Source: JAXHUH01 sp034211175
GTDB lineage: Bacteria > Actinomycetota > Acidimicrobiia > Acidimicrobiales > CAIXPF01
Assembly (NCBI GenBank): GCA_034211175.1
Contig: JAXHUH010000322.1
Coordinates: 1 to 27,876, forward strand
Length of the DNA: 27,876 nt
Reading direction: 5' to 3'
The notes under the pieces are model-generated. The model did no database searches. It was not told the DNA's origin and saw nothing but the letters and a program-made list of their open reading frames with translations. Made by a program: the position numbers and the translations under genes. Shown in pieces: positions 14,000-21,748 of this stretch (the first letter of the stretch is position 1; every line of letters starts with the position of its first letter).

Positions 14000-14770
14000 T
14001 CAGCTCGCCCGCATGCCCCCGTCGACCGGGGCGATCATGCCGTTGAGGAACCGGGCGTCGTCGGAGCCGAGGAACGCGACGACCGCGGCCACGTCCTCCG
14101 GTTCGGCGTAGCGGCCGAGCGGGATGCGGGCGGACATCAGGTCGTGGACCGCCTGCGGGTCGTCGGGGCTCATCGCCGTCTCCAGGGCCCGCATCATGCG
14201 GGTCTCGACCGGCGACGGGCACACGGCGTTGACCCGCACGCCCGCCGGCCCGAGCTCGATCGCCGCGGTCCTCGTCAGCCCGACCACGGCATGCTTGGAC
14301 GCGACGTAGGCGCTGATCATGGCCGAGCCGCCGAGGCCGGCGACTGACGCCATGTTCACGATCGAGCCCCGTCCGGCGGCCGCCATGACCGCGCCGACGT
14401 GCTTGATGCCGAGGAACACGCCCCGCGCGTTCACCGCCATGACCCGGTCGAACATCTCGTCGGGGTACTCGAGCAGCGGGGTGATCGCCCCCTCGATGCC
14501 GGCATTGTTGAAGAAGTGGTCGATGCGGCCGAACGTCCCCGACGCGGCGTCCACGTAGCGGGCCACGTCGGCGGCCTTCGTGACGTCGGCTGGCACGGCC
14601 AACGCCTCGCCGCCGGCGTCCTTGGCCACGGCCACGGCACCCTCGAGGTCGGTGCCGGGCAGGTCGACCGCGACCACCCGGGCCCCCTCGGCGGCGAAGC
14701 GCTCCACCGCGGCGCACCCGATCCCTCCGGCCGCGCCGGTCACGATCGCGACCTGTCCGTCGAAGCGCAT
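14000..14770 (-). CDS. Short-chain dehydrogenase/reductase (SDR), classical type
   Basis: 256 aa, normal length. The NAD(P)-binding TGAAGGIG is at residues 11-18, with VAVDLPG after the second strand; an Asp at its end favours NAD over NADP. NNAG, the catalytic Ser in IVNMASVAG, YVASK (Tyr and Lys) and the C-terminal GMIAPVDGG all fit classical SDRs such as FabG-like or alcohol/hydroxysteroid dehydrogenases. The substrate cannot be read. ATG 14770 has AGGGGGAC upstream. A small CGTGA-N5-TCACG dyad (14803-14817) lies in the promoter region. Confidence 0.9.
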   Translation of the reverse strand: MRFDGQVAIVTGAAGGIGCAAVERFAAEGARVVAVDLPGTDLEGAVAVAKDAGGEALAVPADVTKAADVARYVDAASGTFGRIDHFFNNAGIEGAITPLLEYPDEMFDRVMAVNARGVFLGIKHVGAVMAAAGRGSIVNMASVAGLGGSAMISAYVASKHAVVGLTRTAAIELGPAGVRVNAVCPSPVETRMMRALETAMSPDDPQAVHDLMSARIPLGRYAEPEDVAAVVAFLGSDDARFLNGMIAPVDGGMRAS

Positions 14771-14822
14771 GTGACGTCCCCCTGCGTTCACGTTCTTCGG
14801 GTCGTGATCCTGTCACGCGCCG

Positions 14823-14840
14823 CGGCGGGCGTGCCCGCCG
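14823..14840. terminator. Hairpin after the ABHD18-like hydrolase gene
   Basis: CGGCGGGC-GT-GCCCGCCG, a perfect 8-bp stem with a minimal 2-nt loop (likely opening to 4), 53 nt downstream of the hydrolase stop on the minus strand. No U-tract. Confidence 0.4.
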
Positions 14841-14893
14841 ACCCGCCCGCGGTTCGGTCCGGCCGGCCGGCCCGGCGGATGGACCGCCGGGGC

Positions 14894-16084
14894 TCAGGCG
14901 GCGTCGGCCACCACGGTCGACTCGATGGCACGGTCGACGAAGTCGGTGACCTCGGACTCGAACGGGAACGACAGGTGGCTGCCCGGGTACCAGAGGATCG
15001 GGCAGCGCTCCCAGTGCTCCCAGAGCGTGTACACGTTGGCCGGGCGGACCCACCGGTCGGCCAGGCCGGCGTAGATGAACCGCCGGTCACGGGGCACGAG
15101 CGGTGCCATCGACAGCGGCGAGGCCACGCGGGACACCCGCTCGAGCGGCGTCCAGCTCAGGCCCCACACCTCGTAGAACGGCGGCAGCAGCGGCTCGACG
15201 TGACGCCGCATGCCCCGGACGAGGTCGCTCTCCGGCACCCCGCCGATCACGCACGACAGCTCGCTGTCGAGCGACGCCACCAGCGAGGCGACCAGGCCGC
15301 CGAGGGAGATGCCGCTGATGCCGACGGCCGGCGCGGCCTGGGTCATGCGGATCCACGACAGCACCCGGCGCACGTCCCACACCGCCTGGGTGATGGCGTG
15401 GACGCTGTTGAGCGCACCGGCGAACAGGGTGCGGTCGCCGCTCATCCGGCCCTCCCGGCGGGGGCCGTGCAGGGGAAGGACGACGACGGCCACGTTCACG
15501 CCGAGCCGGCCGTGGAGCTGGTCGACGCGGAACGCCGGCAGGTCGATCAACGGGGTGCCGGTCCGGTAGCCGTTGACGCACACCATCCACGGCCGCGGCG
15601 GGCCCTCGTGGCGCAGCACCCAGGCATGGGCCGTGAGGTTGCGCTCGTAGCCGAGCCAGCGCTCGTGGCCCGGCTCGTCGTCGTGGGGTGCGTAGCCGGA
15701 GTCGAACGAGAGGTGCTCGAACGCGAACGGGCCGACCCCGACGGTCCGCAGCTCCGGGTCGATCAGCGGCGGAGGATCGCGGTGGTAGGTCCGGGGCTCG
15801 GACGACCAGCCCCGCTCGGTGAACATGTCGATGGCGTCGGTCAGCTCCTGGCGCTGGCGTCGGCGGAAGTCGGAGGTCGGCAGGCGGAGGCGGTTCATGC
15901 CCGACTCGACCTGGAGCGTCCACTCGTCGATCAGCCACTTGCCGACCACCTCGGGTCGTAGCGGCACCGACGGGATCGCGGGCTCGCGGTGACCGCGCAG
16001 CCAACTGGCGATCTGACGCGGCTCGACGGCTTCGGTGACCACCCGCCTCAGGTCGTCGAGCGGCTGGTGCAGGGAGGTCGACAT
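14894..16084 (-). CDS. Alpha/beta hydrolase, ABHD18/DUF2048-like
   Basis: 396 aa. The hydrolase core is in the second half: the strand WMVCVNGYRTG with VVVLPLHGPRREGRMSGD after it, the nucleophile elbow GISGISLGGLVAS (Ser), FIYAGLADRWVRP (Asp) and YPGSHLSFPF (His). The first about 150 residues are helical and family-specific. The HGPR segment and long N-terminus recall ABHD18-type proteins of unknown substrate. ATG 16084 has GGAGGA 12 nt upstream, rather far. It lies downstream of the pan genes with a 180-bp gap and is probably a separate unit. Confidence 0.78.
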   Translation of the reverse strand: MSTSLHQPLDDLRRVVTEAVEPRQIASWLRGHREPAIPSVPLRPEVVGKWLIDEWTLQVESGMNRLRLPTSDFRRRQRQELTDAIDMFTERGWSSEPRTYHRDPPPLIDPELRTVGVGPFAFEHLSFDSGYAPHDDEPGHERWLGYERNLTAHAWVLRHEGPPRPWMVCVNGYRTGTPLIDLPAFRVDQLHGRLGVNVAVVVLPLHGPRREGRMSGDRTLFAGALNSVHAITQAVWDVRRVLSWIRMTQAAPAVGISGISLGGLVASLVASLDSELSCVIGGVPESDLVRGMRRHVEPLLPPFYEVWGLSWTPLERVSRVASPLSMAPLVPRDRRFIYAGLADRWVRPANVYTLWEHWERCPILWYPGSHLSFPFESEVTDFVDRAIESTVVADAA

Positions 16085-16189
16085 CTCGTGAAGTGGTCCT
16101 CCGGTCAGGGGCGCCGATGGCCGGTACGGCCCCGACACCCTCCCCCTCGGTCGCCACCCACGTGAGGTGACCATGTCAGTTGACCAGGC

Positions 16190-16205
16190 GTCGGGTTCCC
16201 CCGAC
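16190..16205. terminator. Hairpin between panB and the hydrolase gene
   Basis: GTCGGG-TTCC-CCCGAC, a perfect 6-bp stem with a 4-nt loop, 60 nt downstream of the panB stop on the minus strand. It is flanked by a direct repeat, ACCAGGCGTCG, so it may instead belong to a repeat remnant. Confidence 0.35.
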
Positions 16206-16264
16206 AAGATGGAGAAGGTCCCGAAACCAGGCGTCGCGCGTCCCCGCCGCGCCGCCGGTCGTGC

Positions 16265-17110
16265 TCAGGTCCCGCGGCGGCGGTCGAGCTCGGACGCGAC
16301 CTCGGGGGCCAGGTGATAGGTCTCGGCATCCGCGGGGAAGCGCCCGGCCCGCACGTCGGCCGCGTACTCCTGGAGCGCGCCGACGGCCACGCTCCGCACG
16401 TCCGCGTACCGGCGGACGAACTTGGGGGCGAGCCGCTGCTCGATGCCGAGCACGTCGTGCCACACGAGGACCTGGCCGTCGCAGCCGGCCCCGGCGCCGA
16501 TCCCGATCGTCGGGACGTCCACGGCCTCGGTGACCAGGTCGGCGACCCGGTCGGGGATGCCCTCGAGCACGATCGAGAACACCCCGGCGTCGGCCAGCGC
16601 CTCCGCGTCGGCGATCAGGGCGTCGATGGCGTCGAGCTCGCGGCCCTGCACCCGGAACCCGCCCATCACGTTCGACGACTGCGGCGTCAGGCCGATGTGG
16701 CCCATGACCGGGATCTCGGCGTCGAGGATGGCGCCGATCACCCCGAGCCGCTTGCGCCCGCCCTCGAGCTTCACGGCCGAGGCGCCCGCCCGGACCAGCG
16801 TCGCGGCGTTGTGGACCGCGGCCTCGGTCGTCGTGTGGTAGCTCATCCACGGCAGGTCGCCGATGACCAGCGGCTCCGGCCGGGCCCGGGCGACGGCGGC
16901 GACGTGGTGGGCCATCTCGTCGACGGTGACCGAGAGCGTGTCCTCGTGGCCGAGCACGACCATGGCCAGCGTGTCGCCGACGAGGATCAGATCGACGCCG
17001 GCCTCCGACGCCATCGCCGCGCCGGGGGCGTCGTAGGCGGTCACCATCACGAGTGGATCGGCGCCGTCGCGTCGCTTGTGGCGGGCGAGTGCGGGCACGG
17101 TCCGGGCCAT
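16265..17110 (-). CDS. panB: 3-methyl-2-oxobutanoate hydroxymethyltransferase
   Basis: 281 aa. PanB makes ketopantoate from alpha-ketoisovalerate and methylenetetrahydrofolate, the first step to pantothenate and CoA, in the cytosol. The metal-binding LILVGDTLAMVVLG (Asp), VIGDLPWMSY, AVKLEGG (Lys), VMGHIGLTPQS, the catalytic Glu in SIVLEGIP, and TIGIGAGAGCDGQVLVWHD are all in place and the length is normal. ATG 17110 has AGGAGG 5 nt upstream. It follows panC by 97 nt on the same strand. Confidence 0.97.
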   Translation of the reverse strand: MARTVPALARHKRRDGADPLVMVTAYDAPGAAMASEAGVDLILVGDTLAMVVLGHEDTLSVTVDEMAHHVAAVARARPEPLVIGDLPWMSYHTTTEAAVHNAATLVRAGASAVKLEGGRKRLGVIGAILDAEIPVMGHIGLTPQSSNVMGGFRVQGRELDAIDALIADAEALADAGVFSIVLEGIPDRVADLVTEAVDVPTIGIGAGAGCDGQVLVWHDVLGIEQRLAPKFVRRYADVRSVAVGALQEYAADVRAGRFPADAETYHLAPEVASELDRRRGT

Positions 17111-17207
17111 GGGGCCTCCTCGGTGGTCGGGTCGTTCGGTGGGCGCGCCGGATGCTCCGGGCGCGGTTCACGGCGGGTGGCGTCGGCCGGCGCCCGCCGC
17201 CGGGTGG

Positions 17208-18062
17208 TCAGGCGGGGGCGTGGATCCCGAGGTTGTCGATGAGCCGCGGCTCACCGAGGCGGGCGGCGACGAGCAGGCGCAGCTCGCCCCGCAGCTCGGT
17301 CGGGCGGACGAGCGTGGCCGCGTCGACGACGTCGGCGTAGTCGGTCTCGACGAGGTCGCTCGCAGCGAGCACCGTGCGCATCTCGTCGATCACGACGTCG
17401 GGGTCGCGCTCGCCGGCGGCGATCCGGGCCGCGCCCGCACACAACGCACGGTGGAGCGTCGGCGCCGCGGCGCGCTCGGCCGGTTCGAGCTTCACGTTGC
17501 GGCTCGACATGGCCAGCCCGTCGTGCTCACGGACCGTCGGGCAACCGACGACCTCGACCGGCAGGTTCAGGTCGGCCGCCATGCGGGCGACGACGAGGAG
17601 CTGCTGGTAGTCCTTCTCGCCGAAGTAGGCCGTGCACGGCCCGGCGATCGAGAACAGCTTGGTCACGACGGTCGCGACGCCGGTGAAGTGCGTGGGCCGG
17701 CTCGCCCCCTCGAACGGCGCCGACAGCTCGCCGACCTGGACCGTGGTGAGCGATGCACCCGCCGGGTACATCTCCTCGACCGACGGTGCGAACAGGACGT
17801 CGACGCCCTCCTCGGCGGCGAGCGCCGCGTCGCGGTCGAGGTCGCGGGGGTAGGTGGCGAGGTCCTCGGTCGGGGCGAACTGCAGCGGGTTCACGAACAG
17901 GGTCGTGGTCACGTGGTCGTGGGCCGCCCGCGCCCGGCCCATCAGCGACAGGTGGCCCTCGTGGAACCAGCCCATCGTCGGCACGAGGCCGATCGAGCCG
18001 CCCGCGCGCCGCACCTCGTCGTGGTGGGCGCGGAGCTCGGCGATGGTGGTGACGATCTTCAT
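17208..18062 (-). CDS. panC: Pantothenate synthetase
   Basis: 284 aa. It joins pantoate and beta-alanine with ATP. The nucleotidyltransferase signature VPTMGWFHEGHLSL (HxGH), FVNPLQFAPTEDLATYPR, YFGEKDYQQL and MSSRN are all present and the length fits. ATG 18062 has only a weak GGGAA site. The gene lies between the DUF2520 protein and panB, with about 97 nt on either side. No panD (beta-alanine supply) is in the window. Confidence 0.97.
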   Translation of the reverse strand: MKIVTTIAELRAHHDEVRRAGGSIGLVPTMGWFHEGHLSLMGRARAAHDHVTTTLFVNPLQFAPTEDLATYPRDLDRDAALAAEEGVDVLFAPSVEEMYPAGASLTTVQVGELSAPFEGASRPTHFTGVATVVTKLFSIAGPCTAYFGEKDYQQLLVVARMAADLNLPVEVVGCPTVREHDGLAMSSRNVKLEPAERAAAPTLHRALCAGAARIAAGERDPDVVIDEMRTVLAASDLVETDYADVVDAATLVRPTELRGELRLLVAARLGEPRLIDNLGIHAPA

Positions 18063-18158
18063 CTGGTTGGTGTTCCCGGCTCGTTGGTCGGTGATGTGTG
18101 TCGATGCGCCGCCCGTCGGACGGGCGCGCCGGTGGTGGGGTCGTAGGGGTGGGGCCGC

Positions 18159-18893
18159 TCAGGACAGGCCGGCGAGCGCGGGCTCGGCGCCGACGAGGCG
18201 GGCCGCGAGGTGTGCGCACGCCAGGTAGCCGTCGCGCTCGGCCGGCCCGACCGCGTCGAGGTGGCGGCGGACCGTGTCGACGTCGCGCCGGGCGACGGGC
18301 CCGGTCAGCGCGGCGGGCGGCCCCAGCGCCTCGACGTTGTCGACCGTCCGGCGGACGAGGTCGAGGTAGGCGTCGAGCGGCAACCCGGCGCCCGCTGCGA
18401 CCCGTTCGACCTGGCCGAGCAGCGCGACGAGGTGGTTCGAGGCGATGGCGGCCGCGGCGTGATAGGCGTCGCGGTGCTCGTCGTCGACGGGGAAGGCGCG
18501 CCCGCCGAGTGCGTCGACCAGGTCGGCGACGACCGGGTCGCCGGCGGTGGCGAAGCTGATGCCGGCGCTCAGGACCTCGGCCCCGCGCACGGGATCGGCG
18601 ATCGACGCCAGCGGGTGCATCGAGGCCCGCCGCCGATGGTGGGCGAGCACGTCCAGGCGCAGCGACCCGCTGGTGTGCACCATCGCCACGTCGTCCTCGG
18701 GTGCGACGGCGCGGGCGACGGTGTCGACGTCGCGGTCGGGCGTGGTGACGAGGACGACGTCGACGCCGCGGGCGGCGCCGGTGACGTCGTCGTCACGACC
18801 GAGCAGGTCGACGACCGCCCATCCCGCACGGTCCAGCGCGATCGCCAGCGACCGCCCGACGCGTCCCGGGCCGATGATCCGACATCGAGGCAC
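18159..18893 (-). CDS. Rossmann-like / DUF2520 oxidoreductase, pantothenate-linked (candidate ketopantoate reductase)
   Basis: 244 aa. The N-terminal CRIIGPGRVGRSLAIAL is a dinucleotide-binding GxGxxG fold with an F420-oxidoreductase-like Rossmann domain. HTSGSLRLDVL and RRASMHPLASI are typical of the first half, and the C-terminal helical DUF2520 domain (DAYHAAAAIASNHLVALLGQVE) looks like ketopantoate reductase C-domains. Because panE is absent nearby, it may reduce ketopantoate; this rests on position and fold only. Starts at TTG 18929, GTG 18911 or GTG 18893 are possible. 18893 gives the usual N-terminus and has TTGTCC-N18-AACGCT ending 6 nt upstream (leaderless layout). Confidence 0.8.
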   Translation of the reverse strand: MPRCRIIGPGRVGRSLAIALDRAGWAVVDLLGRDDDVTGAARGVDVVLVTTPDRDVDTVARAVAPEDDVAMVHTSGSLRLDVLAHHRRRASMHPLASIADPVRGAEVLSAGISFATAGDPVVADLVDALGGRAFPVDDEHRDAYHAAAAIASNHLVALLGQVERVAAGAGLPLDAYLDLVRRTVDNVEALGPPAALTGPVARRDVDTVRRHLDAVGPAERDGYLACAHLAARLVGAEPALAGLS

Positions 18894-18962
18894 GTCGCGA
18901 GCGTTGCGCACGCCACGTCCGGCGGACAAGGCGCGTGCGGCGGCCGAGGCGCCACCGGTGAT

Positions 18963-18997
18963 CGGGGCGCGTCCGGTGGCCCGTGGGACGCGCCCCG
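18963..18997. promoter_or_regulatory. 12-bp perfect inverted repeat in a divergent intergenic region
   Basis: CGGGGCGCGTCC and GGACGCGCCCCG around an 11-nt spacer, about 60 bp upstream of the P1 peptidase and 70 bp upstream of the DUF2520 start. Position and symmetry suit an operator for either gene; a hairpin in RNA is the alternative. Confidence 0.5.
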
Positions 18998-19045
18998 GCG
19001 GCGGTCCCGGTCGGGTGCGGTTCGGGCGGGCCGCGCGCCCACCGG

Positions 19046-19051
19046 TATCGT
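19046..19051 (+). promoter_or_regulatory. -10 element for a leaderless peptidase mRNA
   Basis: TATCGT, then 6 nt, then GTG 19058, with no ribosome site. A clear -35 is not visible. Confidence 0.5.
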
Positions 19052-19057
19052 CGCCGC

Positions 19058-20074
19058 GTGGCGCTCGGTGTGACAGGTGTGCTCGTCGGCTGCTGGACGG
19101 ACGAGGAGGCGGGCACGGGGTGCACGGTCGTGGTCCCGCCCGCCGGCACGATCGGCGGCGCCGCGGTGCGGGGCGGCGCCCCGGGCAGCCGAGAGCTCGG
19201 GCCCCTCCTGCCGACCTCGTCGGGCGTCGAGTGCCACGCCGTGGTGCTGTGCGGCTCGAGCGTGTTCGGGCTGGCCGCGGCCGACGGCGTGACCAGCTGG
19301 TGCGTGGACCACGACATCGGCCTGGACCTGCCCACGGCCCGGGTGCCGGTCGTGGCGGCCGCCGTCGTGTTCGACCTCGTCCGCGAGGGGATGCGCCGGC
19401 CGACCGCGGCCGACGGGTACACCGCGGCCGCCGCGGCCGCCGCCGACGACCCGCCGATGGGCCCGTTCGGGGTCGGCACCGGGTGCACGATCGGCAAGAC
19501 CGCGGGCCGCGCCCACTCGGCCCGGGGTGGCCAGGGCTGGGCCGTCGAATCGGCGCGCGGCATCACCGTCGGGGCCCTGATGGCGGTGAACCCGGTCGGC
19601 GACGTGCTCGACGAGCGCGGCGAGCTGCTCGTCGGTTCGACCGCCCCGCCCGACGCACCCCGGTTCCCCGAGTTCTCCCTGGCCGAGCTGTACGCGGCCG
19701 AGCGTGGTGACGACGCGAACGGAGGCGGCGACGACGTCGGTGGGACCGGCGAGGGCCCCGACGGCGGGGCATCCGCCGCGGTCGACAGCCACGCCAACAC
19801 GGTCATCGGCTGCGTCGTGACCAACGCCGCGCTGACCAAGGCCGAGGTCTGCCGGGTCGCCGACCTCGCCCACACGGGGATCGCCCGGTCGGTGTCGCCG
19901 GCCCACACGACCGTCGACGGCGACTCGATGTTCGCCCTCGCCACCGGCGAGGTCGTCCCCGACGCCGGCATCGATCTCGTCGCCGACCTCGCGGCCCGGG
20001 CGGTCGCCGCCGCGATCCGCGCCGGCGCCCGGGCGGCCGCAGCGGCAGGCGGGTGCGACGACGACCGCGCCTGA
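19058..20074 (+). CDS. P1/DmpA-NylC family N-terminal-nucleophile hydrolase
   Basis: 338 aa. Family members are made as a precursor that cuts itself into two chains, exposing a Ser or Thr nucleophile. Here HANTVIGCVVTNAALTK shows Asn247-Thr248 at the cleavage site, matching the NylC/6-aminohexanoate-oligomer hydrolase branch (Thr) rather than DmpA (Ser). CGSSVFGLAAADGV and GTGCTIGKTAG are conserved in the first chain. A Gly/Asp-rich loop (about 224-244) just before the cut is unusually long. Substrates are probably short peptides or amides. GTG 19058 is chosen by the -10 just upstream. Confidence 0.88.
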   Translation: MALGVTGVLVGCWTDEEAGTGCTVVVPPAGTIGGAAVRGGAPGSRELGPLLPTSSGVECHAVVLCGSSVFGLAAADGVTSWCVDHDIGLDLPTARVPVVAAAVVFDLVREGMRRPTAADGYTAAAAAAADDPPMGPFGVGTGCTIGKTAGRAHSARGGQGWAVESARGITVGALMAVNPVGDVLDERGELLVGSTAPPDAPRFPEFSLAELYAAERGDDANGGGDDVGGTGEGPDGGASAAVDSHANTVIGCVVTNAALTKAEVCRVADLAHTGIARSVSPAHTTVDGDSMFALATGEVVPDAGIDLVADLAARAVAAAIRAGARAAAAAGGCDDDRA

Positions 20075-20123
20075 CGCGGGGTCGTCCGTCCGGTTGGCCG
20101 GTTGGTCGGGCCGACCCGCTCGT

Positions 20124-20129
20124 TAGCAT
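20124..20129 (+). promoter_or_regulatory. Possible -10 element of the Clp-N-like gene
   Basis: TAGCAT, with TTGGTC 16 nt upstream, in the 176-bp gap before the gene at 20251. It would give a leader of about 115 nt. A tandem CCGGTTGG pair lies just before. Weak evidence. Confidence 0.25.
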
Positions 20130-20250
20130 TGTTCGTGCGCGTCGGCGGGGCGTGCGTGGCGCGGGCCGGGCGGTTCGGCCGTGGACGCCACCGGAGGGAT
20201 CCCGCCTTCATCGGTTGAAACGCAGCGGGCCGAGAAGGTGCAGGTGGGAC

Positions 20251-21303
20251 ATGTCACCGTTGGAGCTCGTCACATCCCGTGACCGCAACGACGCAGGCCA
20301 CGACGCCGATCGCGGCGACGAGTACGTGGCGCTCGTCGACATCCCTCTCGACGAGCTGAGGTTCGAGGCGCGGGAGCTGGCCGACGCCGTGACCATCGGC
20401 GACGCCGATGCCGTCGCCCGGGTGCTCGCCTCCCACCCGAAGTACGGCGGTCGGGGCCGCTCGCGACTCGACGTCCGCTCGTTCACGCTGTGGGACGCCC
20501 AGGCCACCCTGGCCCGGGAGCTGGGCCACGAGAGCTGGCGCGACCTCGTGACCCACCACGAGACCGAGGCCTACGGCGAGCCGGACGAGCGGTGGTCGGA
20601 GCGGGCCGGCGCCGGCCTCATGGCCCGGGCGCTGCGTGCCGCCGCCGAGCTCGGCGAACCGTCGGCCGGTCCCGCCCACGTCCTGCTGGCGCTGGTCGAT
20701 CCCCCCGAGCCGACGCGGGCCGCGCGGGTCCTGGCCGAGCTCGGCATCGACCGGGAGTGGGTCCTCGAGCGCCGGTCGGCCCCGGAGTCCGACACGGTCG
20801 ACGGGACCCGGGCCAGCTCTGCGCTGAACCACATCGTCGGCTTCGCCGCGGGCCTCGCCGCCGGTCTGGGCCGCTGCGACGTGGACGACACGTGCGCGCT
20901 GCTGTCGCTCGTCTACCAGAGCAGCCGGATGGTCGGCATCGCCGACCTCGACCTCGACGGCGACGAGATCGTCGAGGCCCTCCTCGCCCGCGGCGCGGAG
21001 GTGCCCCTCGCCTCGCCGCCGCTGCCGCCCGACCCCCACCGCCCGCTCGGCCCCGCCGTGTTCGTGGCCGGCGAGGACCGGGGTGCCCTCGCCCGGGCGT
21101 TGACCGACCACGATCCGTCCGCGGTCGGCTCGTGGGGCTGGAACGTGTCCGCGTGGAAGCCCGGCTGGGTGTGGTTCGTCGGGCCCGAGGACCTGGCCAT
21201 CGCCGAGATCGCCCGCGCCGTCGTCGTCGACGCGTCGAGCGTCATCGAGCTCCCGTTCGCCGACGCCATGCGCCAGGAGGACCTGGCGCGCAGCGCCGCC
21301 TGA
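20251..21303 (+). CDS. Clp N-terminal-repeat-like protein with ankyrin-like start
   Basis: 350 aa. Residues about 25-110 (LADAVTIGDADAVARVLASHP, FTLWDAQATLARELGHESWRDLV) match the short helical region seen at the start of actinobacterial ankyrin/Clp-N proteins. Residues 110-290 contain two Clp-N-like halves (ALRAAAELGEPSAGPAHVLLALVD; VDDTCALLSLVYQSSRMVG). There is no AAA+ ATPase domain, so it is not a chaperone; a peptide-binding or adaptor role is possible but unproven. The C-terminal about 70 residues are unrecognised. ATG 20251 has AGGTGGGAC upstream. Confidence 0.7.
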   Translation: MSPLELVTSRDRNDAGHDADRGDEYVALVDIPLDELRFEARELADAVTIGDADAVARVLASHPKYGGRGRSRLDVRSFTLWDAQATLARELGHESWRDLVTHHETEAYGEPDERWSERAGAGLMARALRAAAELGEPSAGPAHVLLALVDPPEPTRAARVLAELGIDREWVLERRSAPESDTVDGTRASSALNHIVGFAAGLAAGLGRCDVDDTCALLSLVYQSSRMVGIADLDLDGDEIVEALLARGAEVPLASPPLPPDPHRPLGPAVFVAGEDRGALARALTDHDPSAVGSWGWNVSAWKPGWVWFVGPEDLAIAEIARAVVVDASSVIELPFADAMRQEDLARSAA

Positions 21304-21369
21304 CGACGTGGCGGGCGGCGGCGGGATCGTGCCGGTTCGCCCGGCGGCGGGCGAGGAGCTGCGGCGAGG

Positions 21370-21645
21370 TCAGGCGGCGTCGTCGCGGGCGCCGACGAAG
21401 CCGCGGACGCGCTCGGTCATCGAGCGCAGCACCTCGTCGGCCCAGTCCCGCTCCTCGGGCGTCAGCTCGCCGCCGGTGGCGGCGAGCGCGCCGTCGAGGT
21501 CGGTCGGCGCCTGCTCCTCGAGCGCTCGCCCGACGGCGCGCGCCACGAAGTCGGGCACGCTGTCCGCCTCTCCGCCGGTGACGAGCTCGCCGATGCGCGC
21601 GAGCTGCCCAGGCGTCAGGGTGATCGAGACCACGGCTTCGGCCAT
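21370..21645 (-). CDS. Ribbon-helix-helix DNA-binding protein (ParD/CopG-like), orphan
   Basis: 91 aa. VVSITLTPGQLARIGELVTGGEADSVPDFVARAVGRAL has the strand-helix-helix pattern of antitoxin-type RHH regulators; the acidic C-terminus (ERDWADEVLRSM) would be the toxin-binding part in ParD proteins. No toxin gene adjoins it on either side: neighbours are the convergent Clp-N-like gene and the coiled-coil gene. The start is ATG 21645. TAGGGT (21658-21653) lies 7 nt before it, a leaderless layout, although AGGG could also act as a weak ribosome site. Confidence 0.7.
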   Translation of the reverse strand: MAEAVVSITLTPGQLARIGELVTGGEADSVPDFVARAVGRALEEQAPTDLDGALAATGGELTPEERDWADEVLRSMTERVRGFVGARDDAA

Positions 21646-21748
21646 GGCGAACACCCTACGAACAGGACCGCCGGACGGCGCGCACCCCCGGTCCGTACCG
21701 GTCGGGTCGTCGGTCACGCCGGCACCGGAGCCGGCCCGGGTGGCGGGC

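Noticed and set aside
16176..16264. Protein-like peptide (DAWFRDLLHLVGG) after panB on the minus strand
   Set aside because: No start of its own and it holds a direct repeat and hairpin; more likely an intergenic repeat remnant.
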